64,000 nucleotides of DNA from Bryoerythrophyllum caledonicum (GCA_963971425.1 OZ020517.1:26740668-26804667); one strand, 5' to 3'; shown: positions 10,291 through 23,700, numbered from the stretch's first letter. The notes: generated from the letters alone by a model not told the origin. Program-made: numbers and translations.

Positions 10291-12660
10291 TCATCGTCCG
10301 ACGCAGCTTTTGGGCACGAAGCCGAGGCGGCGGCCGACGGTGTCGTAGTAGACCTGGAAGTTCTGCTGCTGCACGCTGCCGATGATGGTGACGTCGGGGG
10401 ACTCCACCATGGCGAAGCAGTAGGATTGCGAGCTCTCGAGGAAGATGAAGTAGTTCGACGAAGGGAGCACCATGTCACCGCCGTCGAAGTGGAACGTCAT
10501 GGCCGGGACGTTGGGGACCTGACCATTGACGGCTCCCCCGAGACAGAGCTCCAGGCCGGACGTGTCGTCCACCGTGCGCGGGTACGCCTGCGTGGAGGCG
10601 TTCATGGCGGCCAGGACCTCCTGGTAGGCCGGCTTGGCGAGCTGGGTGACCGTGGTGCCGGAGTCGAAGATGGTGCCGGCGCCCCCGACGTAGTCGATGT
10701 CGAAGATGGTGGAGGAGATGTTGAGGAGAGTGGCGCCCACGCTGATGCCGGTGAGCTTGACGTAGTAGTAGGTCGGGATCTTGGGGTTGGTGAGGAGCGA
10801 AAGGTACTTCACGTCGGGGAGGGTCGGGGTGGCCGCGTCGCCGAACAGCAGGGGGCTCGTTTGCGTCGCGGGCGCCAGCCAGTCCACCAGGCAGTAGGAG
10901 AATTTGCCGTTGAAGACGGTTTTCAGCTGGGAGGGGAAGGATAAGTTGCCCTGGCCTAGTCCCAGGATCCCGTCTGCTCCCGCGAAGGAGCCCTCGTTAT
11001 CGTGCCCGCATCCAAATGCAAAATTAGGAACCTGCAACACACATAAGCACAGTAGAAAATATATCATGACAACTCAATGAATTGAACTTTCGCAGTGACT
11101 TCGTCACACAGATTCAGGATGCACTTCAAAGATTATCCCATCTAGACACATTCTAGTTAACCTGCTTCAACTGTCAATATATGTACTATGTGACAACACA
11201 TGGAAGTATTCATTAATTTAGTAATTTTTGCATTCGAATGGACATGCTTGCCAAAATGGATGTCACCTTTTTGGCGATCAATTCATTTTTAAAAGAATTT
11301 TATGCTTGATGAAGATTTCTGTTTTAAAAGTTTACAGTGCACCGTTATTCATGATTAGAGTGGACTGCCAAAGTGAGCAGAAACTGTCCACCAAGAATGA
11401 AAACGCTCCATCGTTCGGTGAGACAAGTTACCTGCTGCTTTTGGCCGTTGATGCCGTCCATGGTGATGGTGTCATACACGAAGTCCCCAGTTGAGAGAGA
11501 GCCATCGCCGTAAGAGTACCAGTAGACGCACGTTGTCTCGTTGCACATGGGATATGGGAGGCCATTACACTGCGCGCTGCCGCAGGATAGCTGTAGAAAC
11601 ACCAAGCCATCAGTAACTACGTGCCAAGATACAACCCTGGAAAATGGAATCTACTAGCTTTAGTCTATGATAGTTCATACTTTGGCACTTTTACGCTTGC
11701 TAAAATGAGATTTTGAGGTTCAAAATGGGTTCAGATACAACACATAGAGAAGGATTTCTAAATTGTGAACAACTCCATTCATGTACCTTGGTGAACGATG
11801 TGGAAGTGTTGGGGAGGAACAAGGAGTCGTTCTGGGCGAAGCATTTGCCGCAAGGGGAGCACTGCACCCACGTCAGATCGCTGCCTGTGTCGACGATGAC
11901 AGAGAACACACGCTCCGGGGTGCCCAGTCTCACGGTGGCCAAGTACTCGCCCCTCGCCGCTGCAACAGGGGCCGTGAACCCCCCTGCATGCCCACGTTCA
12001 CGTTAAATCATCAGCACAACGCATCACTTGAGCTTCCTGATCAAAGCATCCACCACATCGATCAAGCCAAGAACACAATTATGCTTCCAGTACCTACGCG
12101 GTCCCTCTTGCACCGGAACAGCTGCAGCTCGGTGCCACTGAGCCTGCAAAGAGTCGCATTCGCACTATCCATCAAGAATTATCTACCAAAAGAAGTCGGA
12201 CAACGTGCAAGCTGGGAAGCGGAGACCTAGTCATGGTTGATGATGGAGCGGGAAGAAGACGATGACGAAGGCGATGGGTTAGGTTACCTGCTGCAGCAGG
12301 CGTCTCTCCGACCTTTGATCCTCTGCCGTGATGACCCTTCCTCACTTCCATCGCCCTGAGCGAGCTCCTCTGCATGGCGCATCGGAGGCGCTGGTGGTCG
12401 CTCACGTGACCGCCGTCCCCACACGGCATTGCGATCCGCCGCATCTCCACCTTCACGCCATGGCCATGGTGCGGCGCTGAAAGCGCACGCCGCGTCTCCG
12501 TCGTGCTCGTGCCGCCCACCTGCTGTAGTCTAAGCGAGTCGGTCCGACGGGGCACCCCTCGCGGCGCGGGGCGTGACTTCGACGCGTGAGGCAGAGCTGA
12601 GAAGCAGAAAATTGCAGTAATCAGGAGTGCCACCATGCGGGTTCGTCGATAATAGTCCAT
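10291..12660 (-). CDS. Nepenthesin-type aspartic protease (pepsin family A1), four exons
   Basis: Exons on the minus strand are 12660-12288, 11983-11787, 11590-11432 and 11031-10291. All junctions are GT-AG and in frame, giving about 489 residues. Exon 1 encodes a signal peptide (VALLITAIFCFSALPHAS) and a propeptide with RLRCAMQRSSLRAMEVRKG, typical of this plant group. Exon 2 carries the first catalytic motif (VDTGSDLTWVQC) and the start of the Cys-rich nepenthesin insert. Exon 4 carries the second catalytic motif (IFDSGTTVT), the flap-side glycine-rich segment (GADGILGLGQG) and the C-terminal CVGR. Such enzymes are secreted or vacuolar endopeptidases in development, defence and nutrient recycling. 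Exons are GC-rich against AT-rich introns, and there is no premature stop, so the gene looks functional. Met at codon 9 is an alternative start nearer the hydrophobic core. Confidence 0.93.
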
Positions 12661-13640
12661 GATCGTGTGAAGGAGAACCCATCAGAGTCCACGATGGCTC
12701 CAAAGAGCTCGCTCCGGCGAGCCTGAATATCTCCCGAAACCTACATAGCTGTCCACGGCACCTTGCACGTACTAGCTTCGAAAACAACAAAACTAGGCTT
12801 CAGTCTCCTCCAACTATGCATCGACCAACTTGAACTCTATCAACCCATGTTGGAAACTCAGTTCTTGTCAGAAGGAGTTGACGCAACCTTCCAAACCAGG
12901 CCCCGCACGCGGAAACGCTACCTCGAGCTACAGCCAAGGACATGATCGTGCACCTGTCAGTTGACCTACACTCGCTAAATCAACTTCTCGCTTCCATCGA
13001 AAGTCGAGCAGGAACACTAGAACAAGAGGTCGAGCTGCTGGTGCAGCTGTACCCGCTCCACCATGATGGCGACAGTCCAGGCCAGCGAGTAGACTCCGCG
13101 AATCAGGCGGGCTCCGTGCACCACCGCACTCGGCCGCAGATGCATCCACTCAAGATATATCCAATCCCTGCTCCAGTCCGTTCAATGCGTACAGTTCCAA
13201 CTCCAAAGGGCGGCAATGTTGTAATAGATCCGTAGACGTCTGTGTCAGCGCAGGAGTGGACCCCTTTGGTTCAGCTGCTGCATGAATATGTCAGTAGTAA
13301 AACCAACGAAAACCTCACCAGTTGGCCGCCATGCCAAGCGTTCCAGTGATCGACAAACGAGTAGGCACCTGAAGCGTGGAGCATCCGTGAGCTGGAGCAT
13401 GGAGTGGCACTAACTTACTCGATCAGTGTAGCTGCTGCTGCTGCTGCTGCGGCAGTCGCGGTAGCTAGCGTTGCAGACGAGGCGGCTGTGAGCTTTATCA
13501 TCATTATGGTGTGGACGTCTTGCGGAGTGCAGCTTGCTTGCAATGGGAGGACTGTGGTAAATAATCTAATCAATGAGGTGCTGATGATTCAATTCTTACA
13601 CGCATGAGCTGAGGAAGAGTACTGTGGCTGCAGTCACTAC
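12661..13640. other. Upstream region of the protease gene with a CTG microsatellite
   Basis: This GC-moderate stretch is the 5' flank and probable promoter and leader of the minus-strand protease gene. Short open frames exist on both strands (for example 13149-12928), but I recognise nothing in them. A CTG/CAG microsatellite lies at about 13431-13452. No clear TATA box is placed. Confidence 0.4.
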
Positions 13641-16600
13641 AGTAGTACAAATAGGGCTGTTTTCGTCACTCTATATTTCACACTTTTACACTATATAAGG
13701 TAGTCCAGCCCATCACCACCACCTTCCTATTACTGCCACTCTATATTTGGTCCCAATTCCACCCCATATCCGCCCCTATCCACCCATTCACTCCAAATTA
13801 AGACTTGCTAATTGTCAAGACCCCTAACTTTTGATTAGCGCTAATGAGGGTATCCTAGTGGCAAAAATAGGCTAAACATGGTTGACCACTTTGAAAATTC
13901 ATAACTATTTCACATCTCATCAAAAAATATGAAATCACTTGGGTTAAAATTGTAATTCTATTGGCTATCACTAAAAAATAAATGTATTATTATTTGGGTT
14001 CTCCTTACATGCACATTTCTTAACATGTCAGTCATGGGGGTTCACCTTAGAGTGTTGAAAACAACCCCATTTGTACTACATTGTTGACTGAATATAGTGT
14101 GGATTTTGTATTGATGTGGATTTCCCACAGTAATTTACATCAAGCACATGCATGTCAAATTCTAAAAGGACATTTGTTTCCAAGCAAGTGTGTGCTAGGT
14201 GACAATATGTGTAAATTTCCAATTAGTGTCGAATCTCAAACTACTCTAGTGCACACTATATTCAAAGAACGGTCTTGTGAATGAACATGGAATTTTTGAA
14301 GAGGATGAGTGTTACAGTGGTACTCTTTTATCATCGAAATGAAACAGGTTTTGTATATTATGTATTTGGTCACATGCTTGTTATCTCAATAGCATCCTAG
14401 TATTTCAACTATCAATTGGTTCTAGTCAAATTTTAGAAACTCAATCAACCCAGTAAATATACTTCTGGGATGAAGTCTAGCGAGCTACTTATTTTCCCAG
14501 AATCATAAGTGACTTTGGGATCCCACTAAATACCCCTGTTGAGTGTTGTATCGAGCCTCAGGCTCGGGAGGGTGGGGATAAAACCGGCCCCTATTTTTAT
14601 GTTGGAGGGGGGCTCTATTTGATTGATGGGGGGCGTTCCTAGGTAATTTAGGGCCATAGGCACCAAATTTGGCAAAAAAATTCCAAAGAAAGCCTCTAGA
14701 GGCCCGAAAGTGAGGAGGCCATAAAAATGGACCGACTTGAGGGTGATGCTTGGTGCAATGCTCGACCGGGGGAAAATTTAGGGATTGGTGACTTTGAATT
14801 TGGTTGCATGTTTTTTGTTTAATCTTGTCGCTACATGCCTTTTGAATAATTTGACATGTGTAATCAAGTTGCTCATGCTTGAGTTAGGAGAGGAGTTTTC
14901 CAAGGCGTGTCAGATGTGAAGGATTGGAGAAGGAGGTGATGGTTATGTGTGTGTGAAAGGCAGGCCTTGATAGCAAGCAGTGAAGGGCTGAGCTATTGGG
15001 AAGTTATTGCGCAGATAACAAGCAACAAATGCTTCCCGATTGCTTTCAGCGGGCAAAGAATCCGGGGTCCTTTTGGATTGTAATCTTGTGGAGGTGGGAG
15101 GTTATACGACATAATTCAGTTGTGTGTAGAATGGATGTACATGTGTTTAGCTATGTGCTAATTATGCTTAATGGTACTAATATGTTTAGATTTCATAATA
15201 TGTTGGGCACTATTTTCTATTGCAGCAGGGATTGATGGTCCCAAAATGGTGAGTTTCATTTTGTACAATCAACTCCCTTTTCAACAACCTTATTTGTTTT
15301 GCCTTCTATTTACAAAGGTTGTTGTACGATTGTATTGATCGCCTGCTATAATGGAAAGGGTGAGTAATAAGTGTTACAACAAGTGTTGTTGTAAAGAGAG
15401 AAAATTTGTTCTAACTCAAGCTTACTGTTATAATGCAATTTTTGTTGAATCAAATGCTTGTATAAAGGGAGCTGGTTGTATTTGATTTGCTTTTACGGGG
15501 TTATTCTTGACCTTAGTCTGTCATAGGTAGGTAAATTTAATTCTTTTTAATAATAGATCTAAAAAAAACTATGATTACAAAGAACACAAGATATTCATAG
15601 TGTGATTTTCAATTTGCACTTGTGGCTGATATTTATGGTTTGATGCCCTGCAATATGTGGTTGATACTGAGGCGCTCATGCTGTAAGAGACACAGAATTG
15701 TTTTGTCAATCATTACAAGAACGATACCCTTGCAACTCAGGATATTAGGATAATGTAGTGGTATGTGTCATTTTCATGTGCCTGAGGTGTGATAATGAAG
15801 TGGCTTGCAATAGAATTCAAACGTACATAAAGTCCTTTCATATCCATCATGTTCTGTACAGAGAGCCCAATACATGTAAATAAAAGAGGTTGGTAAAAAT
15901 TCTGTGTTGTTTGATGAATCAGAAGCCTTCCAAACAGTAAACTGCCCCCACAATAGTAGAAAATACCTTCAGAGTGGTTAGACTACCAATTCATCCCATG
16001 GTTCTGTTAATTTTGTCAATGCTCTAATGGCTATATTTGTTATATTGGCAGTTCTAACATTGCAATTGAGCTATCTCTTTATGACCCATATGTGAATCTT
16101 TTCTCCACTCCTGTGATAAATCTGACATGTCTTGTTACACATACACAATAGAACCTATTTAAAATACATACATATTATCACAAATTGATGAATATTTGAA
16201 TTTTAAAATTTATATTGGGAAACGTTTACTCCATAGTGTCTATGGTACAAAAAACAATCAATATAACAAATACATCCATTTACTAACAAATACATCCATT
16301 TACTAACAAATACATCCATTCATCGAGAACCTTGGAGAAGTTTAGACTTTGGGTCCTATCATCTATGCATAACCAGGCAACACACAATACATTGGTTTGA
16401 ACCTTTAAAATACCTATAAAATTCAGCTTGTAGGTACCAAAAGTTGTACAAAGGCTGCACAAAAATGTCGGTCCTCGCCCTTTCATCCACTATCATGAGA
16501 TGTCAGGCCAAATACTGAATTTAAGAGATACTGGCACCCACATAACTTCCTCTGAAGCAAGCGCTGGATGACATAACCCTTTAGTGACCACGCAACCACT

Positions 16601-16920
16601 TTTTGCTATCTGGATATGTGAAATGTCAATTTGCATGATATCCATGAGAAACTTGATTGTGAACTTTGAAGTATGTGTACTTTAGTGCACATATAAGGTA
16701 GAGGCACCCAATTCCGATCACTTAAGCCAATTGGGGACTCAAATGAAACTGTAAGCATATATGAAACTTGTCCACTTGCGTTATGAATGTTCTTGTAAGA
16801 TTGTATTGATAGGTAGAGTAGTACATTTTCCAAAATTCACAATTTCATTACCAATATGTGTTGATTTCAAACACTATAATCTATTCCAATGTGAACTATA
16901 ATAACATTGTGCAAGTTGTT
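13641..16920. other. Intergenic DNA, no gene seen
   Basis: About 3.3 kb of AT-rich sequence with no frame that resembles a protein. At 16265-16321 the 20-base unit AACAAATACATCCATTTACT is repeated almost three times. A G-rich stretch at about 14555-14650 stands out in composition but has no recognisable identity. Confidence 0.4.
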
Positions 16921-16926
16921 GTGCAC

Positions 16927-17725
16927 AAACACATTGTGCCGACAGGTAAGAGCGTACAATTAGAGACAAACGCGGAGCAACGGTGACTAAACCATCACTG
17001 TTGCCTCCGTAAACAACGAAAACAATAGTTTACCATAGAAACTATCAACCACTCAGCAACCTAGGCTAGGGGAAAGAAAGAAATACCCAAAATACAACAT
17101 TTAGTAATTGATCTACAAGGACCTTTTACTAATAAATAAGTGAAAACCACTCACAAATCACAATAAGCAGAATCCATGCAACTCTTCAAGAGTGAAAGCA
17201 TGATACCACTGAAACTAACAATGTGCAACACGTACTCACCTTCACCTCGTCACGTGGGAGACTCAACTTGAGAAAGATGAGTCTCCCTCAACCACACTTG
17301 GAGGTCATTTGGGCTCCAAGTCCCAAATGAGGTGTCAAAAGACACCACCGTTGACCTAGACGACACACCGCACCAACCCTAACCCTAATCACTAATTAGG
17401 GCTAAGTTGTAAGCCTTTCGGTAACTCCACAATTCCCTAGGTGGTTTTTAACCGGAAACCACCTACACAAACGCCTCAATGCGCGGATCTTGACAACTGC
17501 CGTGCACAAACACATCGTGCAAAGATTACATTGTGCCAATAGGTAAGAGCGCACAATTAGAAACAAACCCTCAGCAACGGTGTCTAAACCTTCACTATTG
17601 CCTCCGTAAACAACGAAAACAATAGTCTACCACAGAAACTATCAACCACTTATTAACCTAGGCTAGTACAAAAGAAATAATATCTACACCACAACATTTA
17701 GTAATTTGTCTACTAGGACCCCTTT
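16927..17725. repeat. Pair of ~200-bp direct repeats about 604 bp apart
   Basis: The stretch at about 16927-17130 (GTAAGAGCGTACAATTAGAG, then CCTCCGTAAACAACGAAAAC and AACCTAGGCTAG) recurs at about 17531-17725 with scattered substitutions. The repeats are in direct orientation, and the spacer contains Pro-codon-like and CACACC-rich sequence. They could be LTR remnants of a small or heavily deleted element or a segmental duplication. I see no short inverted termini. Confidence 0.6.
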
Positions 17726-18099
17726 ATCTGCCCCCTTTGCCCGTGCTGAAGCCCCTTTCATATCGGCAAACCACACAATTAACGTAAATTGGACGAACGA
17801 CCGATTATGAAAACCTCTCCAGTCCAGAGAGATCAAGTCATTCAACAGAAATGACATTAATAGACTGTATATACAAAGGATAGGCCGGGTGCAATGGGAG
17901 CACTATTGTTAATCGCCTCCAACACTTTTTAATGGCTAGACCTTGTCTACATAGACTCTCAATGTGCTAAACACTGTGGACACAACCATTGATCTACTGG
18001 TACATCAAAAAGATGTAGGATTAGGCATTCTAGATGCCACCTCATAGAACACAAGTCACAAATGACCATTGTGGAAGCCTATTTGGCACTATCACACAA

Positions 18100-19640
18100 C
18101 CGACATCGCAATCCAGCATAGATGTGAGAAAGACCAGGGTGTACCGTGCCATCGATGTGTGGTAAATGGCAAGGGGTGCACTTGCGCGTGTAATCCTTCC
18201 AAACCTTACCATCACGACCGTCCAACCGTAACACTCTTGAGTTCTTTACCCCACAAACTCGTTAGATCACCCGTCATGCCGTCACATCCAAGGTGGTGGG
18301 CGATGCTTGCTACAAATACACATAGTCTCAAGGAGTAAAAGGCCGTACTTGCGGTTGGTAGCCTCCTCCTTCTATCGTAGCATAGCGCAACGCATCCTGG
18401 TGTTGAGCAATAAAGAGGTTTTCCAATGCCACAGGCATCACCCGTTTGAACAAATCGGCGCGTTGCATTCACACTTAAGCCCACGAGTCTGGATTGTCCA
18501 TGGTATCTTATAGGGTGTCAGCATCTGTCTGAATGGCCTTTAGTAACATTAGATGTCTTCCAAACAACAAGAAGTAAGGAGAAAAAGATGCCAAAGATGC
18601 TTGCTTACTAAATCGGTAGCCCATGGCTTGCCACGGTAATTGCAAGTCCCAATCCTGGTGATGTCCCTTCTTCAAACTTTTGAAGCTCCCTCTTAACGGT
18701 TTGCACCATGCACTCCGCTAATCCATCTGCTTTGGGGTGATCCGTTGAAGTAGTGCAGTGATCTATCATTGCTTGCTCACACAACGTTTGAAATTCATCC
18801 AAGAACTCACATCGTTAGTATGTAAAAACTTCCGTTGGAGCTCCAAAGCAACTTAGAACACAATCAAGGAAAGAGTAAGCGGTGCCTTCACTGAGCTTAT
18901 CACGCAAGGCTACCAACTCAATCCACTTTGAAAAGTATTCAATCATCACTAATACATACTTGTTGTGTCGAGGTATTACTGAGTCATGCTGACAATGGAC
19001 CTACAAAATCCAAGCTCCACCTCTATTCCAAGACCATAATTGGTAATGGTTGCAATTGTGGCCTCGGAGCGCTAAAAGACACTCGCACACAATGCCACGG
19101 GCCACCAAAGCTTGAACTTGCATTTGCATTCCTCGCCACCAATAGTGAAGCTGGAGCAAGCTGTAAGTCCTCTTCACTCCAAAGTGCCTAAGGTCTTCAT
19201 CCGTGTCCTTGATAAGCTTCACTCTCTACAATAGAGATGGCACAACCTTTCAGGTACCATGCGGCCATACTTTCAAAATATAAGTCCTCTCCCATACAAA
19301 TCGTTTGGCTCGTTGCGAGATCCGATCTCTCGCTTTAGCGAACCACATAGGCACCACTTCTCCATTCTTCAAAAACTGCATCACGTTTGTGTCCTCAAAA
19401 ATGTCTTTGATGCCTCTAGATTCTTCACCGCTATCTTCATCTACTCTCGTCATAGTAGCTTCTCCAATGTCATCTCTACGCATCGACAACACACTTAGAA
19501 AGGCCAAACAATGCCAACATGGATGCGGATCCACCTCATCCTCACTGTGCCATCTAGCGCCTGTAGCATCCGCTTGATTAAAATTGGATTGCCGCTAAAG
19601 CCATCGGCATCCATGTTCATGAATCCCGCTTTGTGCACCT
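18100..19640 (-). pseudogene. Gypsy-2 end of RNase H and integrase
   Basis: At about 19620 the minus strand reads NMDADGFSGNP, equivalent to the ADALSRNP linker that ends RNase H. The integrase zinc module follows at 19222-19001 (HFGVKRTYSLLQLHYWW), then the C-terminal part of the catalytic core at 18802-18608 (STDHPKADGLAECMVQTVKR, with Cys where the catalytic Glu-Arg would be ER) and a FSPYFLLFGRH segment near 18540. Stops and frameshifts break every part. Confidence 0.75.
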
Positions 19641-20679
19641 GTTGCAAGTCGTCGGGTCAGTATTCCTCCGGAAGGCACTCAATTGGAGTTAAATGCTTCC
19701 AAAGTAAATCGCTCCGGTGTCATTCTCACAGAGACCTATAGTTTCTTTATGAATAAACTACAAAAACTAACTACCAAACACTACTCTATAGGTTAGCTTT
19801 CCTACTCAGTTCTTTGTTCAATATTCAGATCCTTCTAGATTCCAGACTTCTTACAATAGCTTCCAGAACTAATTTCCGGACAGCTAGAAGGGAGTTTTAT
19901 TTATCCATGTTCCTCCGCAAAGAGTCTTCCGGACAATTTAAATGAGTGACCGAAAGGCCACTGATCCTGTTTGTGTAAGTGGTCGGATTCCCCACTATCT
20001 TGTGACTTATAGTGGCTAGACACCCACTCTCTCTACTCCACTAACCAGTGGACGATTGTTGTTGCTCGACCCCGACCCTCACAACATCCGGATAGTTATC
20101 CGGACACGGTCACGCCGAGACGGGTCTGGACTACAACAACATTCTGGTCAGTACTATGGTGGTTCTACCGAGCGAGCCTTACAGTTTGCAAAGAGGATTT
20201 CCTTCTAGACATATACATCAGGCTTTTTTCCTATCGTAGAGGGAGATTCGGGCCTCAACCGAAATCCGTGTTTACACAGAACTTCAGTGCCCTAGAGACT
20301 ACCAAGCACACCTCTGCAATAGGTCTCTTCCTCTCGTGGCTACCTCCGGACCCTAGAGAGTATCATGCCTCTCCCTAAACTCTTCTCCAGCTCTTCCGCG
20401 TGTTCTCCCAATGCAAGTCCCACCCGGTTACCTCAAATACAAACACTCTAACACTCACCACAAAAGAACTTTATCACCACACCCCCAACTACAATGGATC
20501 CGTTCCTTGCAAAAAAATAGTCAACACCACAAGTTTAAGATAACCAACATGGTGATAAGTTAAAAAAATGTTCTCAGCAAGAGAAACAAGATGATGAGCT
20601 TCCTAAAACTCATCTACTAAATAAAAGCTAAGTATCCTAATTTAAGTCTATCTTATCCGCGAGGAATTTGGAAAATCTA

Positions 20680-22137
20680 ATCCGTGGTGGGCACCACCGG
20701 TTCCTCAAGCGCCATGTTGTTGACCAAGAGCTGCATTTGGCTCCAGATCTTCTCCATCTTCCGGCCGTGATCCATAAGGAACCGGATGATCTAGCCTCGA
20801 TTCAGCTTCCCTTCCTTCTCCAGTTGTTCGTCAAAGAAGAGGCTCCGGTTGACCGTGTCAACTAGAAAACTCAGCGCCGTCCGGACTTCCACTAGTGCAT
20901 GCGCTGATGCGTTGGCCTTTTCCTCTGCCACCTTCCAGGCAACATGTGCCTCTACCAATGCCACTTCCGCCACCGCCAACTCTTGTTGGAGTTTTGCACC
21001 CCCTTGGATCAACGGAACCTGTTGTTCCTCTAGTATGCTCAGCCGGACTACTTTGTGTCGGAGGTCCTTCATCCGGAGGATGACATCCTTCACCTCCTCT
21101 ACCTTCAACTCTTCCAAGATCTTCTTCACTAGCATCATGCTCTCCGCGGTGAATTGATTAAGTAGCGCAGCCCTCCATGTTACGTACTTTAGCAATTCCA
21201 TGATATCTTCTCCCGGATTTCCGCTGAGTTCCGGAGCTTCCGCCTCAGGTACTCTATCCTATCGGGTGGATGGGCCGGTTGGTTCCAAATTGGCTGGTGC
21301 ATTCTCTAGCTGGGTCGGTTGAGCTGCTTCCGGCTACGGTGATTGACTCTTCTTCCGGGTCCGAGGGGTTTCGACCAGAGGGAGCTCCGATGCTTGGGGC
21401 TTGTTTTTGGAGTCCATCTCCGGTCCACCGTACTTCTAAATATTCAAAAGTTCTTTGTATCCGTCCTGGGACCTGTTGTGCCGGTGTCAGTAACTCGTGC
21501 TTGGCGTAAAAATGTGTTAGGTAGGACGAAAGTGGCGATCCGGTCTTTTTCGTCCGGTGGGGTTCTTGACCAACCGTTTGACTAGGTCACTCATCAAAGA
21601 GGCCCAATCGATGGTGATTTTTCCCCTCATCGCTCCTAGGAAGGTGCATGCCCATTTGGACACCAACCTTTTAGGCATCTCCGGATGGAAGATAGGGTTC
21701 AAGAATCCTAAGACTATCCGAGCTTGGAGATCACTGTGATCACTCGTATTGTAGACTTCCTTCGGATCCGCAGTTTGACGAAATTCACCTTCCAAAAACT
21801 CGTCGTTTCTTTCTAGTATCTTTACTACCTTGTCCTACCTAAGCCATACGTCCGCTTCCACTCTGCCACTACCCACCTCTTTGAGTTGGCTCGGAGGCTG
21901 CTGTCATACTGGTTGTCCGGATCCGTGATCAATTCCGTCACCAAGCCCTCCTCCTTTGTACCCCATGCCAGTTCCATGAGTCCGGCGCACCCCATGTCCT
22001 CCAGGAAATGGTAGAGGACCTAGACAATTTTTGTCTTCTACGGGGTATTCCGGCGTCACCTTCTGGATTGGTGGCCCTCTGGCGGTAGTATTCTTCATCT
22101 TCAGCATCCTTCTGGACAGGTCTTCACTCCCAGCCAT
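20680..22137 (-). pseudogene. Gag-like / unknown transposon protein within the insertion
   Basis: The minus-strand frame begins with ATG at 22137 (MAGSEDLSRRMLKMKN). A Gly-rich segment follows, then at 21795-21517 a compact domain (VLGFLNPIFHPEMPKRLVSKW, TIDWASLM), and at 21201-20791 a long Ala/Glu/Leu-rich stretch with strong coiled-coil character. Stops interrupt it between these parts. The layout resembles the gag-position protein of non-autonomous plant LTR elements, but I recognise no named domain. Confidence 0.45.
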
Positions 22138-22260
22138 GGATATCTCTAAGTGTTATTCAACCTCACTTCTCTTCGGTCACACCTGCATGCACTAACCTCG
22201 CAAAAACACTCGCTACCCGGAATACTCCCGAACTCCAAAAAGCAAAAGAAGATAGAAGGC

Positions 22261-22261
<1 letters not shown>

Positions 22262-22300
<39 letters not shown>
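22262..22300. repeat. GA microsatellite
   Basis: An uninterrupted run of about 18 GA dinucleotides lies in what would be the leader upstream of the gag-like ATG at 22137 on the minus strand. Confidence 0.9.
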
Positions 22301-22649
22301 AGAAAATGACAAGGAAGAATGGTGACGCCTTTCTTTTTCTGAACCCTTTTATCTATGACACAATGTACGTACCTCCATCAATGTTGTCAGGCTCATGATG
22401 TCGTTTCCAGATTGTATCTAGAATATTTTGGACATCTTCTGGATGCTCCGGGCTTCCGATTTCTAGAAGAGTGCTTAAGATAACATTGTTTTACGATTCC
22501 GGTTAGGCCTAGAATCTTTATTCTTTATTTCTATCTAGTTGTACTATTTTGTACTACCCTATTCATTAATTTTTTTCCCCCTCTTTGTTTACCGGATTTC
22601 AAGATTATATCCGAAACCTTGTGGGAACAAATTTCCATAGCACCACCTT

Positions 22650-23700
22650 GAAGTTGTATTCCATCAACATCAAGGTCCACCGTGCTAGTCCCCCTATTAG
22701 TTTGTCCGACCCCATCAACTACTTTAAAGGTTGGTGATTTGTAACTAACAGAAACTCATTACCATTAAGGTAACACCAAAAATGAGCAATTGTCCATATC
22801 GCGGCCAAGCATTCCCCTTCATACAAGCAATATAAAGCCTCTGAACTACTAAGCGTCGTTGTTGGACCGACTAGCATACGCAATCACAAACTCCTTTCCC
22901 TCATCATCCATCTGCGTCAACACCGCACCGATTCCCAACGTGCTCCAACTTGTTTGTAGCTGGTATGTCCTTCCTGGCACCTGCTATCGGCCTGAAGTAT
23001 AGGTGTTGATGCTAAGCAACCCTTCAACTCTTGAAAGGCTACCTCTTGTTCATCTCCCAAAATTCAAGGTTGATCATTCCTTGTCAACATGGTCAATGGC
23101 TTCACAATAGCACTGAAAGTCTTCTCAAATTTTCTATAGTAATTGCAGATTTCCGAGAACTCACGTAGCCTACTAACATCCCTTGGTCTAGGAATGGTCA
23201 TCATTACTTCAATTTTCCTAGCTACCACACCCAATCCACTTGGATATATGTCATGTGGCCTAAGTACTCAATGTGGTTGAAGTAAAATTTGCACTAACGA
23301 GGGTACAACTTCAAACCATGGAGCCTTAATCTAGCAAACAATGCCACCAAGTGTAGCGTATGTTGCCTTCGATTCTTGCTAAAGTCAACAATGTCATCAA
23401 TGTAGCATCTCACAAAATTGAAGCCTTAGAATACTCGGTCCATAACCCACTAGAATTTGGTAGGCGCATTCTTCGATCCAAATGGTAAGAACTTCCATTG
23501 GAACAACCGGTCCTTTCCATAATGTCTGTCAAGTTGATACATACTTTGTGCCCCTGCAAGAATCCTAAGTCTTCTAGACTATAGGCAAAACAATCCACAA
23601 ACTCCTTAAGAAACTCACGTTCTTCTGCCTCAACTGCTCCATCCGCCAAGCCTACTATTGGTTTCCAAGTATCCATGGGCACCGCCTCCATCGGTTCCTT
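22650..23700 (-). pseudogene. Gypsy-2 reverse transcriptase and start of RNase H
   Basis: At 23691-23410 the frame begins FLKEFVDCFAYSLEDL, the start of a gypsy RT. Further along, FVRCYIDDIVDFS at about 23400 replaces the YLDD box (here YIDD), followed by a thumb resembling IPRPRDVSRLREFSEICNYY. RNase H is recognisable from AVLTQMDDEGKEFVIAYASR at about 22900 and from a TNHQPLK-like segment at about 22730. Multiple stops and frameshifts make it inactive. Confidence 0.75.

Larger units (their letters stand above)
19652..22648 (-). mobile_element. ~3-kb insertion inside the Gypsy-2 RNase H domain
   Basis: The RNase H frame of Gypsy-2 stops at about 22650 and resumes at about 19640, so this block is a later insertion. 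On the minus strand its ends read TGCTATGG and CAACA (TG and CA termini). It is flanked by GGTGG on one side and GGTGC on the other, a possible five-base target duplication with one change. I could not see LTR-like similarity between its two ends. It contains a gag-like protein and a GA microsatellite. The class of the element is undecided. Confidence 0.55.

Noticed and set aside
10249..10944. Plus-strand open frame opposite the last exon of the protease gene
   Set aside because: It is an antisense shadow of GC-rich exon 4. Its Gly/Val/Asp-rich product has no domain.
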